DNA of 64,000 nt from NCBI GenBank assembly GCA_003612585.1, contig RAZH01000007.1:124001-188000 (forward strand), written 5' to 3'. Origin of the DNA: a bacterium 1XD42-54 (GTDB lineage: Bacteria > Bacillota > Clostridia > Lachnospirales > Lachnospiraceae). A program made the position numbers and the translations under genes. Every line of letters starts with the position of its first letter. Within the stretch, counting starts at the first letter, position 1. This document shows, piece by piece, positions 26,637 to 38,447 of this stretch. The notes below the pieces were generated by a model. The model ran no database searches. It had not been told where the DNA came from and saw nothing but the letters and a program-made list of their open reading frames with translations.

Positions 26637-26894
26637 TCTGCTGCCAGCCACCTTACTTTATTTTATGACACATTTTAACACAATTTTATCCTGTTTCTTT
26701 TGCATCATCTTATGTTACAGCGTTTCTCTTTGCTACGCTTCATTTACAATATTTTGCTTACAACATTCCTTTTTCGTAATGTTTGTTTTTATATTTTTAA
26801 TATTTGTTAATAGAATTGTAACATATAACTTTTTAAAAAGCTAGCAGTTTTTTTATTTTTTTCAAATTTATATATTTTTCAACATAAAGCATCA
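26637..26894. other. AT-rich intergenic region without recognised gene
   Basis: About 258 bases between the MATE gene end and the nitroreductase-fold gene start. It is very AT-rich with several GTTACA/TGTAAC-like words. No ORF with a ribosome site, RNA gene or clear hairpin terminator was seen; it presumably holds the promoter of the minus-strand gene. Confidence 0.5.
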
Positions 26895-28271
26895 TCATCC
26901 TACAATATTTCTCAGCCAAACACCTTTTTTCACAAGTATGAAACCAATCACACATTTGATGATATCAAGCGACTGACAGAAAAGATACGTCATCAAAATA
27001 GGCAGCCCGGAATACCGGCTCAGACAGAAAGCCGCCGGGATGCTGCACGCCCACAGAAAACACGAATCAAATAAAAATGTGATCACAGTCTGCCCGCCGG
27101 AGCGTAAAGTAAAATACGCACCATGCAGGAAAGCCTGCACTGGCATAAAACAGGCGCCCACTATAATAAGTCTTGTTGCCAAAGCGCGCACTTCATCAGA
27201 AGTATTGTAAATCTGTGGAAAAACAGGTGCCAGCGCCAGCAAGATTCCGCCAATCAAAAAACAGCTCGACACAGAGAAGAAAATCAGCTTGCGGTCCGTA
27301 TCTCTGGCTTCTTCCATTTTTCCGGCTCCCAACAGCTGTCCTATTATAATCGCAATCGCATTTCCCATCGCCAGCCAGACAATATTGCAGACATTTGATA
27401 TGGTCGAAGAAATGTTCAGACCTGCAATCACCACAAGCCCATAGGTCGAATAACACTGAGTCATAATTGCCATTCCCGCTGACCATAAAAGTTCGTTCAC
27501 CATAAGCGGCGATCCTTTTTGCATGATCTTTATAACCAGACTGCCCGGAACTCTGAAGTTACGGTACACATTTCTGATAAACAAGAACTGATCTGCCCTT
27601 CGATGCGTCCAGAGTATGATAATCCCACATTCTACGAAACGCGATACCACTGTCGCGATCGCCGCACCGGAAACTCCCAGACAGGGAGCGCCGAACCTTC
27701 CGAAAATAAGCACATAATTCAAAGCCGTATTCGTCACAACAGCTGCTACACCGGCACGCATTGGGGCCACTGTCTCGCCAGTCTCCCGCAGCGTACTTGC
27801 ATAGATCTGCGCAAACACATAAGGCACCGTACCAATCAGCATAATACGCAGGTATTGTCCACCGAATGAAAGCGTAGCTGCAACATCACTGCTTCCATCC
27901 ACATCGTGCAGATAAAGTGAGATCAGCTGCTCCCCTTTAAAATACAAAAGTAAAATCCCGGCTGTCATCAAAACACAGCCGGAAATCACCTTGAACCGAA
28001 ACGTATCGCGCAACCCTTCGACATTTTTACTGCCAAAAAACTGTGCGCCAAAAATCCCTGCTCCGGACAGCAAGCCGAAAATTGTCACGTTAAATACAAA
28101 GAAAAGCTGGTTGGCCACAGCCACACCAGACATTTCCTCTGTCCCCACACGCCCGATCATAATGTTGTCCAGCATGGCGACAAAATTCGTAATACCATTT
28201 TGCACCATGATTGGCACCGCAACTGCCAGTACCATCAGATAAAACTTTTTATCTCCAATAAACTTTTTCAT
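26895..28271 (-). CDS. MATE family efflux transporter
   Basis: 458 aa with about 12 membrane segments and MATE family features (AVPIMVQNGITNFVAMLDNIMIGR, GAGIFGAQFFG, RETGETVAPMRAG). It is of the NorM/DinF kind that exports cationic drugs or metabolites against Na+ or H+. The track starts at a TTG inside GCGTTGGAGG; ATG 28271 is preferred because that GGAGG then serves as the ribosome site and the protein starts MKKFIGDKKFYL. It lies 14 bases after the HEAT-methyltransferase gene, so co-transcription is likely. The substrate is unknown. Confidence 0.9.
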   Translation of the reverse strand: MKKFIGDKKFYLMVLAVAVPIMVQNGITNFVAMLDNIMIGRVGTEEMSGVAVANQLFFVFNVTIFGLLSGAGIFGAQFFGSKNVEGLRDTFRFKVISGCVLMTAGILLLYFKGEQLISLYLHDVDGSSDVAATLSFGGQYLRIMLIGTVPYVFAQIYASTLRETGETVAPMRAGVAAVVTNTALNYVLIFGRFGAPCLGVSGAAIATVVSRFVECGIIILWTHRRADQFLFIRNVYRNFRVPGSLVIKIMQKGSPLMVNELLWSAGMAIMTQCYSTYGLVVIAGLNISSTISNVCNIVWLAMGNAIAIIIGQLLGAGKMEEARDTDRKLIFFSVSSCFLIGGILLALAPVFPQIYNTSDEVRALATRLIIVGACFMPVQAFLHGAYFTLRSGGQTVITFLFDSCFLWACSIPAAFCLSRYSGLPILMTYLFCQSLDIIKCVIGFILVKKGVWLRNIVG

Positions 28272-28285
28272 ACATCCTCCAACGC

Positions 28286-29767
28286 TCAACGTACACGCTG
28301 TATCACAAAAACTGTCGTTTTGCTTTTTTCATTTAAAAGAAACCTCTTCAAAAGCCTGTAAATAGGATTGGCCCCAAGCATATCAGAAACCAGCCCCGGC
28401 TCAGTTGAGTACAGAATCATCATGCCATCCATCTTCAGATGCACTCCTGCCTTTTCAAAAAAAGCCCGGTATAACCTTCTCAACTCATCGCGGCCCTCCG
28501 CCGCTGCCTGGGGCATATTTGTGATAATCTCATCAAACAGATACTCATGCTCAAACGTAAAAAAATCCTTATTGATATAATAAACCTGTTCGTCGGCACG
28601 CTTTGTATTTTCTCTCGCTTTTTCAATCGCTTCTCCGAAAATATCAATCCCGTACATCGTACCGGCCGGCACTGCTTTGCTCCGCTCAATCAGCATCGTT
28701 CCCACTCCGCAAAAGGGGTCCAGTATCTGAGCTTTTTCTTTCAGAAACGGCCTGGCAAGTTCTGCGGTAAGCGCTGCATTTACCGGTGCAATGGATGCCG
28801 CCACAAACTCTTTCCGGTAAGCAAACCGTTTCTCTGGGATCGTAAACAATTTAACCATCGGCGCAAATGTACCGTCCTTTCGTTCCAAAAGGCGAAGTTC
28901 CAGCTCATAGTCTGTAACAGAATTAATCAGCTTCCCATCGGAAACCTTTTCCATCGCATCGGAAATCCTACGAATATACGCTCCCTTTTTCTCCGGCTCA
29001 CACCGCCCCTTTAATTCAATCCGAAAGAAAAACGGCGGCTCGCCCCGATGCAGCTCACACAGAAAAGCAAGCAGTGCAGGCGCCAGGCGCGCCCCGGTGT
29101 CTGCCGGATTATCGATCGGAAGTACTCCTGCATCAAATGCAAATAGCAATTCACTGTATGTACGGAGGGGTAGGACAGCATCTACCGCCAGACCCTTTAC
29201 ACAAAGCCCTCCTGCCAGCATTTTAATCCTGGCTCCGGAAAGCTGTCTCGCCGTAGCCTCTCTTTGACAGCGGTTCGTTAGCAGCAGCAGTTCCTTTTTC
29301 TTTTTATATCCGCAAAACTGATGTTTCTTTGGCTTTTCATAGCGCAACATCATGCTCTGCAAAACCCGGAATTCCTCCGAAATATGCTTCTGCGATTCCT
29401 CTGATATTTCCATGTCGCGAAGCTCTCCCAGCCGCTTTCGAAGTTCCTCCAAAAAAGGCCTGTATTCCAACCCGGAAATCGCTTTCAGATAATCCGGTCT
29501 GATATATAAAGTAGTCTCTCTTTGATAGGCATCAAAAAGAATCGGAAGCATCTCCTCCGATTCCATCTCTCCAAGTATCAAAGCTGCATTTTTACGTATC
29601 TTCGGATCTTCAGACGCAAGCAAATTTGTCAGCAATGTAAAATCACCGCCAAACGCCTCTGCAAGTGCGCTGCGCCCTGCTCCGTCTTTTCCCGCATCCC
29701 GAAGCGCAATCAGATTTTTTCGTATCTCCACACCATTTTTCACATTTTCGTATAATTCCCGAATCAT
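28286..29767 (-). CDS. HEAT-repeat/THUMP-like protein fused to an RNA methyltransferase-type domain
   Basis: 493 aa. Residues about 1-130 are helical with a HEAT-like repeat (ASEDPKIRKNAALILGEME). The middle is unassigned, and residues about 330-490 form a Rossmann methyltransferase with DPFCGVGTMLIE (motif I) and DIFGEAIEKARENT (motif II), like the RlmL/Trm14 group. Motif IV, normally NPPY or similar, reads ITNMPQ, so base-amino methylation by the standard mechanism is uncertain. It may be a tRNA/rRNA methyltransferase, with the HEAT part binding protein or RNA. It is the first gene before MATE and follows the amidase gene by 45 bases. Confidence 0.75.
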   Translation of the reverse strand: MIRELYENVKNGVEIRKNLIALRDAGKDGAGRSALAEAFGGDFTLLTNLLASEDPKIRKNAALILGEMESEEMLPILFDAYQRETTLYIRPDYLKAISGLEYRPFLEELRKRLGELRDMEISEESQKHISEEFRVLQSMMLRYEKPKKHQFCGYKKKKELLLLTNRCQREATARQLSGARIKMLAGGLCVKGLAVDAVLPLRTYSELLFAFDAGVLPIDNPADTGARLAPALLAFLCELHRGEPPFFFRIELKGRCEPEKKGAYIRRISDAMEKVSDGKLINSVTDYELELRLLERKDGTFAPMVKLFTIPEKRFAYRKEFVAASIAPVNAALTAELARPFLKEKAQILDPFCGVGTMLIERSKAVPAGTMYGIDIFGEAIEKARENTKRADEQVYYINKDFFTFEHEYLFDEIITNMPQAAAEGRDELRRLYRAFFEKAGVHLKMDGMMILYSTEPGLVSDMLGANPIYRLLKRFLLNEKSKTTVFVIQRVR

Positions 29768-29812
29768 AACCCTCCCTGTATATGACTGTGCCCTGGCACA
29801 GCATTCTTCCTT

Positions 29813-30544
29813 TTATTTCTGCGCCGCTTTGCGGCATGTCTCTATGTAGTCCATTACTTCGTCTCGGAATTTCTCCCATTTGTCCTCGTGCTCCACATAG
29901 TACAGCGGGCACTCCTTTCCGGTTACATCGTAGTGCCGGATAATATTTTCGCGCGTAAGTCCATATTCTTCCACCAGATATGCAGTCAAATGCACACACG
30001 CCTGATACGTTTCCTCTGTAAACCGTCCGGACTCATCCAAATGACAGTTTTCGATGGAAACAGACAGATGATTCATCGAATTCGACGCATACGCAATTTC
30101 CCCCGGCGGGACGCACTCAATAATCTCTCCGTCAATGCCTACCACAAAATTTGCACTCATGGATACATCCTTCAGATCTTTCAGGCTTTCGAAATAGTCA
30201 TGATTCTGCTGCGCTGTAGTCCCCGGATTCGCAAGATAATGGACGACGATATTTTCAATCGCATCCACTTTATCTCCTGGTCTTGAGTATTCGTTGACGG
30301 TCAGATGCTGTTCATCAATATCGGGCTTCGGCACCACATTCGGACGCTTCTGCGTTTCTCCCTCCGTAATAGCCTCAAGCCTTACACCATCTCCATCCAA
30401 AAGCGCATCCACGTCTGTATCATCCTTCGGTATCAGCGAAAAGATCAGCCAGATAGCTGCACCTGTGAATACGGCTGCCAGCACCCATATCAATATATGA
30501 TCCCACCTGATTTTTTTCCTTTGTCCTTTTTCCTTTTTTCTCAT
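29813..30544 (-). CDS. Membrane-anchored N-acetylmuramoyl-L-alanine amidase (Amidase_2/PGRP fold)
   Basis: 243 aa with a short basic N-terminus, one membrane anchor (about 15-35), a linker and an Amidase_2 domain. Zinc-ligand and catalytic segments are NIVVHYLANPG, HLSVSIENCHLD and IIRHYDVTGKECP; the final histidine/cysteine are placed as in T7 lysozyme/PGRP enzymes. It cleaves the amide between muramic acid and the stem peptide outside the cell. No sporulation or phage genes are adjacent, so a house-keeping or remodelling role is likely. Confidence 0.88.
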   Translation of the reverse strand: MRKKEKGQRKKIRWDHILIWVLAAVFTGAAIWLIFSLIPKDDTDVDALLDGDGVRLEAITEGETQKRPNVVPKPDIDEQHLTVNEYSRPGDKVDAIENIVVHYLANPGTTAQQNHDYFESLKDLKDVSMSANFVVGIDGEIIECVPPGEIAYASNSMNHLSVSIENCHLDESGRFTEETYQACVHLTAYLVEEYGLTRENIIRHYDVTGKECPLYYVEHEDKWEKFRDEVMDYIETCRKAAQK

Positions 30545-30751
30545 AATAACCCCGGTATTAAAAATTTATCCACGATTTTCAGTATACAACATTTTACCGG
30601 GCCGTGCACGCTTTTTTTCATTTCACAGAAAGTCTTTTTCTTTCATAGAAAGTCTTTTTTCTTGCAAAAACATAAAAAATACATGACGTTTCCTCCTGTT
30701 TTGAAGATGGTCAGTCTGACAGGAAAATTATGGACCACAAAACAGGATAAC

Positions 30752-30799
30752 AAAAGAGCCGCTGCACGCTTTCATATAACGCCTCTCGTGCAACAGCTC
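30752..30799 (-). terminator. Terminator of guaB
   Basis: GAGCTGTTGCACG and CGTGCAGCGGCTC form a 13-bp stem (two G-U pairs) followed by TTTTG on the minus strand. It belongs to the recurring GCTGTTGCA/TGCAGCGGC terminator set of this window. Confidence 0.8.
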
Positions 30800-30821
30800 T
30801 CATCTCGCTTTCTTATACGTC

Positions 30822-32327
<1,506 letters not shown>

Positions 32328-32333
32328 TTACTT

Positions 32334-32362
32334 ACTCTAACAAATTCATTTTTCAATGTCAA
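32334..32362 (-). promoter_or_regulatory. Promoter of guaB
   Basis: TTGACA and TAGAGT are separated by 17 bases on the minus strand, about 55 bases before the ATG. No purine riboswitch fits in the leader. Confidence 0.7.
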
Positions 32363-32379
32363 CCATTGATTAAAAGAAT

Positions 32380-32886
32380 TTAAAAGAGATTTACCTTTCT
32401 CGGACTGATTCGCCGAATATCATTTACCACCACATCATCAAATTCTACCTGAATGATCTCGCGGCCCTTTTCTTTGTTCAAAACCAGCGTATAGCTCTTC
32501 TGGTCCGGTCGTCCGGAAGTAAAATCCTTTATTTTTACCCCCTGTCCATTTACATAACTGTCCAGCGCATGAGACTTTGTCGGCGCCATAAGCTCCAGCT
32601 CCTGCATATCATAGCTGGCAATCCTTTTTCTTTTCTGGCGGGAATAGATTGCGTCAATATCTAATTCGCCGTTCACATACAGATATTCGTATTCCACATC
32701 CAGCTTCGGAAGCACAAATATCCAGAATACAACGCCCAAAACAACCCCCACAGGCAAAAGAAGCGGCGTCACCATAATTCCCCCAAGCAGGCAGAGTACT
32801 ACCAGCCCGATCAATGCTCCCTTTAAAATCCTGGCGCTTGCAGGCATTTCCCGCTTCACCAGTATTTCCCGATACAAATCACTCAT
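32380..32886 (-). CDS. Small membrane protein (DUF6106-like)
   Basis: 168 aa from ATG 32886, chosen over the track start because GGAGGG lies six bases upstream and the protein then opens MSDLYREILVKREMPASARI. Two adjacent membrane segments (about 22-45 and 47-62) are followed by a cytoplasmic beta-rich domain (EYEYLYVNGELDIDAIYSRQ, later KSYTLVLNKEKGREI). This matches a family widespread in Lachnospiraceae that I know only as a domain of unknown function. It is monocistronic. Confidence 0.7.
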   Translation of the reverse strand: MSDLYREILVKREMPASARILKGALIGLVVLCLLGGIMVTPLLLPVGVVLGVVFWIFVLPKLDVEYEYLYVNGELDIDAIYSRQKRKRIASYDMQELELMAPTKSHALDSYVNGQGVKIKDFTSGRPDQKSYTLVLNKEKGREIIQVEFDDVVVNDIRRISPRKVNLF

Positions 32887-32940
32887 TTTTGGCCCTCCGT
32901 ATTTTTTCACAAAGTAAACTACATAAATTGTAACACAAAC

Positions 32941-33034
32941 AGGGCCGCTGCACAACAGGCATTTCCCCTGCCGGAAATACCCTTTCGGATTTTACCGGCA
33001 AATGAAATCTGCCCATGTACAACAGCCCTTTTTC
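32941..33034. terminator. Long imperfect inverted repeat, terminator between groEL and the DUF6106-like gene
   Basis: Outer arms AGGGCCGCTGCACA and TGTACAACAGCCCT pair with G-U wobble, inner arms around TGCCGG/CCGGCA pair again, and a T5 run follows on the plus strand. The whole element is about 90 bp, large for a simple terminator. It lies 50 bases after the groEL stop. Confidence 0.6.
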
Positions 33035-33083
33035 ACAGACGAGGTCGCCCGTTTTATTTTTTATCTATTTTTACAGTCTAGTT

Positions 33084-34733
<1,650 letters not shown>

Positions 34734-34743
34734 TCAATCTGTG

Positions 34744-35028
34744 TTATTCAACGACTGCGAGAATATCATTCTGTTTTACAATAATAAACTCTTCCTCGCC
34801 AAGCTTTACTTCATTACCAGCATACTTCGAATAAATAACTTTATCGCCAACCTTTACCTGCATCGTAACTTCTTTTCCATCTACCATTCCGCCCGGTCCC
34901 ACTGCAACGACCTCTGCCTCCTGCGGCTTTTCCTGTGTCTTACTGGTGAGGATGATTCCGGATTTCGTTGTCTCTTCTGCTTCAAACTGTTTCAACACAA
35001 CTCTGTCGCCCAACGGTACTAATTTCAT
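34744..35028 (-). CDS. groS: Co-chaperonin GroES
   Basis: 94 aa, begins MKLVPLGDRVVLKQFEAEE, with a mobile loop (about 16-32: TKSGIILTSKTQEKP) and dome residues VGPGG. It caps GroEL. TAAGGAGG lies just upstream of the ATG. It is the first gene of the groESL operon and is preceded by a perfect CIRCE operator. Confidence 0.98.
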   Translation of the reverse strand: MKLVPLGDRVVLKQFEAEETTKSGIILTSKTQEKPQEAEVVAVGPGGMVDGKEVTMQVKVGDKVIYSKYAGNEVKLGEEEFIIVKQNDILAVVE

Positions 35029-35071
35029 ATTTAATTCCTCCTTAGATGGTATTTCTCTTCTTCTCTACTTA

Positions 35072-35098
35072 TTAGCACTCGCTAAAGTCGAGTGCTAA
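35072..35098. promoter_or_regulatory. CIRCE operator (HrcA binding site)
   Basis: TTAGCACTC-N9-GAGTGCTAA, a perfect 9-bp inverted repeat, matches the canonical CIRCE exactly. It lies just downstream of the -10 and before groES, so HrcA repression and heat induction are expected. hrcA itself is not in this window. Confidence 0.97.
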
Positions 35099-35109
35099 CG
35101 AACAATCTT

Positions 35110-35138
35110 ATATTAGTTAAAATATGTAAATAATGCAA
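35110..35138 (-). promoter_or_regulatory. Promoter of groESL
   Basis: TTGCAT and TAATAT are separated by 17 bases on the minus strand, immediately upstream of the CIRCE operator. Confidence 0.7.
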
Positions 35139-35249
35139 CTTCTATTACAGCTATATATTTTTGATTATTCATATATTATCTTCTATTCTCTTTATTTTTC
35201 TTTGTTTTTCTCACTATTTCTTTTTTTCTTATGTCTTCAGGATACGTTT

Positions 35250-35390
35250 TCCTATATAAGAACAAAAGTGTGCTTCGCACACCTCGCGTGTCAATAAATT
35301 TCAGAGCACAACTTTTGTTCCGCGCGCGAAGCTGCGCATCCTGCCGGAGGCTTTTATCGTATAGGAGACGAAGTTTCCTATACGATAAAA
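35250..35390. repeat. Structured intergenic element downstream of codY (candidate dispersed repeat)
   Basis: Within the 411-base groES-codY gap lies a compact set of inverted repeats: GAACAAAAGT (35260) with ACTTTTGTTC (35311), an inner GTGTGC-TTC-GCACAC hairpin, a GCGCGCGAAGCTGCGC segment, and a perfect 15-bp arm pair TTTTATCGTATAGGA/TCCTATACGATAAAA (35352-35390). CCTATA words occur at both ends. There is no U tract after the last hairpin in either direction, so it is not a plain terminator. Small ORFs on both strands run through it but lack ribosome sites. It looks like a non-coding mobile or repetitive element; copy number cannot be judged here. Confidence 0.5.
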
Positions 35391-35417
35391 AAAGATGCCT
35401 GCCCAAAGGCAGACATC
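35385..35417 (-). terminator. Terminator of codY
   Basis: GATGTCTGCC and GGCAGGCATC form a 10-bp stem (one G-U) with a 4-base loop, followed by T7 on the minus strand, 22 bases after the codY stop. Its U tract abuts the 15-bp inverted repeat of the neighbouring element. Confidence 0.9.
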
Positions 35418-35439
35418 CGGCACTTCCATTTCACTGCTT

Positions 35440-36222
35440 CTACAGATTCCGTGCTCTCTTAATTTCATTTAATTCATCAAACACTACATCATTCAGTACT
35501 TTAATGTAGGTTCCCTTCATACCGGAAGAACGTGATTCAATTACACCGGCACTCTCAAACTTCCTCAAGGCGTTAACAATAACAGATCGCGTAATGCCTA
35601 CTCTGTCAGCTATTTTGCTGGCAACAAGAATTCCCTCTGCACCATCCAGTTCATCAAAAATATGAACGATCGCTTCCATTTCTGAAAATGAAAGTGTACT
35701 GATCGCAGATTTTACAATCTGCACTTTACGATTCTCTTCTGCATTCTCCTCGTTTACAGAACGCATCATCTCGAGTCCTACTACCGTCGTCCCATACTCA
35801 CTGAGTATGATATCGTCGATCTCATACTGGGATTCAAATTTATACATAAATACGGTACCCAGACGCTCACCTGCAATATCAATCGGATTAATAATCGCCT
35901 GATACTTTCTGATATTGTCTCCCACAAAACCCAAAGTTTCCAGATTCACATTTTCTTTTGTAGAAAGAACTCCGAGAAGCCTCTCATTCAGCATCGGATC
36001 AATGAAACCGCCCACTTTGTCAACGATAAGCTCTCCAATCTCCTCCACACCATCGCACAACCCTACTCCCAGTACCTTTCCTTTCCTGCTGATCACCAGA
36101 ACATTGGAATTCAATATGCTTGTCAGAACATTACAAATGTCATTAAAAACGACCTTGCTGGTATTATTGTTATGCAACAATTGATTGATCTTCCTAGTCT
36201 TATCCAATAGTTGAACACTCAT
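35440..36222 (-). CDS. codY: GTP-sensing global repressor CodY
   Basis: 260 aa. An N-terminal GAF domain (about 1-155) binds branched-chain amino acids. The C-terminal winged helix-turn-helix has VASKIADRVGITRSVIVNAL (about 202-221). CodY represses stationary-phase and nitrogen-use genes when GTP and branched-chain amino acids are high. AAAGGAGG precedes the ATG. It has its own promoter and terminator and lies downstream of topA, the usual order in Clostridia. Confidence 0.97.
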   Translation of the reverse strand: MSVQLLDKTRKINQLLHNNNTSKVVFNDICNVLTSILNSNVLVISRKGKVLGVGLCDGVEEIGELIVDKVGGFIDPMLNERLLGVLSTKENVNLETLGFVGDNIRKYQAIINPIDIAGERLGTVFMYKFESQYEIDDIILSEYGTTVVGLEMMRSVNEENAEENRKVQIVKSAISTLSFSEMEAIVHIFDELDGAEGILVASKIADRVGITRSVIVNALRKFESAGVIESRSSGMKGTYIKVLNDVVFDELNEIKRARNL

Positions 36223-36266
36223 TACGGGCCTCCTTTACACAAAATCCTCCCACTTCATTATTCCAT

Positions 36267-36295
36267 ATCATAACACAGAGTTTTCAGAAAATCAA
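36267..36295 (-). promoter_or_regulatory. Promoter of codY
   Basis: TTGATT and TATGAT are separated by 17 bases on the minus strand, about 45 bases before the ATG. Confidence 0.6.
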
Positions 36296-36332
36296 CGTAT
36301 TTTCTCTATATTTTGTTACTATTTAACCTCTG

Positions 36333-38417
36333 TCACGAAACCCCTTTTTCTTCGTCTGTTTTCACACAAACATAACCGCAGGCTTTATCTGCGCAGACTA
36401 TTTTATTCCCTTTTTCTACCATATAGCCGCCACACTGCGGACACTTTTTCTGTACCGGTCGCTGCCAGGACATAAATTCACAGTCCGGATTATTCTCACA
36501 GCCGTAATAACGCCTTCCCTTTTTTGTTTTTCGAATTACCAGATCTTTGCCGCACATCGGACAGGGAACACCGATCTTCTCCAGATAAGGTTTTGTATTA
36601 CGGCAATCCGGAAATCCGGGACATGCAAGGAACTTGCCGTGCGGACCATACTTAATGACCATATTCCGCCCACATTCTTCACAGATCACATCGGTAACTT
36701 CATCCTCGATTTTTACCTTTTCCAGCGTCTGTTCTGCCTTCTTTACTGCTTCATCCAGGTCAGGGTAAAAATTCTCCACAACCGTTTTCCAGGAAATCGC
36801 CCCTTCTCCGATCGAATCCAGCAGCGACTCCATATTCGCGGTAAAGCTCACATCTACAATGCTCGGAAATGCCTCTTTCATAATCGAATTGACAACTTCT
36901 CCAAGCTCTGTCATATAAAGATTTTTATTTTCTTTGGCTACATAACGTCTTGCGATAATTGTTGTAATGGTCGGAGCATACGTACTGGGCCGTCCGATTC
37001 CCTGTTCCTCAAGCGCCCGTACAAGCGATGCCTCTGTATAATGGGCCGGCGGCTGTGTAAAATGCTGTTTCGTCTCAATATCTTTCGAAACAAGCTTCAT
37101 ACCCGGTTCAATCTTTCCGACCAGAACATTGTCATCCTCTTTTTCCTCATCGCTGCCCGTATATACACTTCGAAATCCTTCAAAGACCACTCTGGAGGCA
37201 GCAATATGAAAACGATAACCGGCTGCTCCAATATATACGGAAGTTGTTTCATATTTCGCCGCAGACATACGGCTCGCAGTAAAACGTTTCCAAATGAGCT
37301 GATACAGACGGAACAGATCACGGCTCAGAGAATCTTTTACGTTAAATGGCGTCCTTGTAATATCTGTTGGCCGGATTGCCTCGTGCGCATCCTGAATTTT
37401 CTTATCACTTTTGGATGACTGGCTGCTCTGTTGCACAAACGCATCCCCATACTGATCGGCAATATAATTTTTTGCAGCCAAATCTGCTTCCTCTGAAATC
37501 CTGGTAGAGTCCGTACGCAGATAAGTAATCAGCGCCGTCGTGCCACTCCCTTTCAGTTCTACGCCTTCGTATAACTGCTGCGCCAACCGCATTGTTTTCT
37601 GTGTAGAAAAATTCAGTACATTTGCCGCTTCCTGCTGCAATGTACTTGTCGTAAATGGAAGCGGCGCCTTTTTCGTCCGCTCACTCCTGCGTACCTCTTC
37701 TACCACATACTCCGCATTCTTTGTCTTCTGCAAAATTTCATCCAGCTCCGCCTGTGATGAAATCGTCATCTTTTTGTCTTTTCCGTAGAATTTGGCCGTC
37801 AGGCTTTTCTTTTCTCCTGGCGCTGTAAGTTTCACATCCAAGCTCCAGTATTCCTGCGGGATAAATGCATTAATCTCATCCTCCCGGTCTCCAATGATCC
37901 GAAGCGCAACAGACTGCACACGGCCGGCACTTAGTCCCCTCTTTACTTTCTGCCAGAGCAGCGGACTAATCCGATATCCCACCATACGGTCCAGAATGCG
38001 GCGTGTCTGCTGTGCATCCACCAAATCCATATCAATTGATCGCGCATGTTTGAGAGATTCCTTCACTGCGCTTTTTGTAATCTCATTAAAGGTGATACGT
38101 TTCTGCTTTTTGGGATCTAACTTTAATGCCTCTGCCAGATGCCAGGAAATCGCTTCGCCCTCCCGATCAGGGTCCGTTGCAAGATACACCTTGTCCGCTT
38201 TTTTCTCAGCCTTGCGCAGCGTTGCAAGAATATCTCCCTTCCCCCGAATTGTAATATATTTTGGCTCGCAGCCATGCTCCATATCAATTCCCATTTTACT
38301 TTTTGGCAAATCCCTGACATGCCCATTCGATGCAAGAACCTCATAATTCGAGCCGAGAAACTTTTTGATTGTCTTTACTTTTGCAGGCGACTCTACGATC
38401 ACCAGATATTTAGGCAT
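36333..38417 (-). CDS. topA: DNA topoisomerase I
   Basis: 694 aa type IA topoisomerase. The TOPRIM domain is at the N-terminus (IVESPAKVKTIKKF, TDPDREGEAISWH); the active-site tyrosine is in ALITYLRTDSTRI (Tyr299). The C-terminus has three four-cysteine zinc ribbons (CEECGRN, CPMCGKD, CPQCGGY, each with a second cysteine pair). It relaxes negative supercoils behind polymerases. It follows dprA by 30 bases and shares the comM-dprA-topA run. Motifs and length are normal. Confidence 0.97.
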   Translation of the reverse strand: MPKYLVIVESPAKVKTIKKFLGSNYEVLASNGHVRDLPKSKMGIDMEHGCEPKYITIRGKGDILATLRKAEKKADKVYLATDPDREGEAISWHLAEALKLDPKKQKRITFNEITKSAVKESLKHARSIDMDLVDAQQTRRILDRMVGYRISPLLWQKVKRGLSAGRVQSVALRIIGDREDEINAFIPQEYWSLDVKLTAPGEKKSLTAKFYGKDKKMTISSQAELDEILQKTKNAEYVVEEVRRSERTKKAPLPFTTSTLQQEAANVLNFSTQKTMRLAQQLYEGVELKGSGTTALITYLRTDSTRISEEADLAAKNYIADQYGDAFVQQSSQSSKSDKKIQDAHEAIRPTDITRTPFNVKDSLSRDLFRLYQLIWKRFTASRMSAAKYETTSVYIGAAGYRFHIAASRVVFEGFRSVYTGSDEEKEDDNVLVGKIEPGMKLVSKDIETKQHFTQPPAHYTEASLVRALEEQGIGRPSTYAPTITTIIARRYVAKENKNLYMTELGEVVNSIMKEAFPSIVDVSFTANMESLLDSIGEGAISWKTVVENFYPDLDEAVKKAEQTLEKVKIEDEVTDVICEECGRNMVIKYGPHGKFLACPGFPDCRNTKPYLEKIGVPCPMCGKDLVIRKTKKGRRYYGCENNPDCEFMSWQRPVQKKCPQCGGYMVEKGNKIVCADKACGYVCVKTDEEKGVS

Positions 38418-38447
38418 AGCGATTACCTCCAGAAAACACTACATTCC

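Noticed and set aside
35176-35406. 76-aa minus-strand ORF in the groES-codY gap
   Set aside because: It reads through the codY terminator and the inverted-repeat element and lacks a ribosome site.
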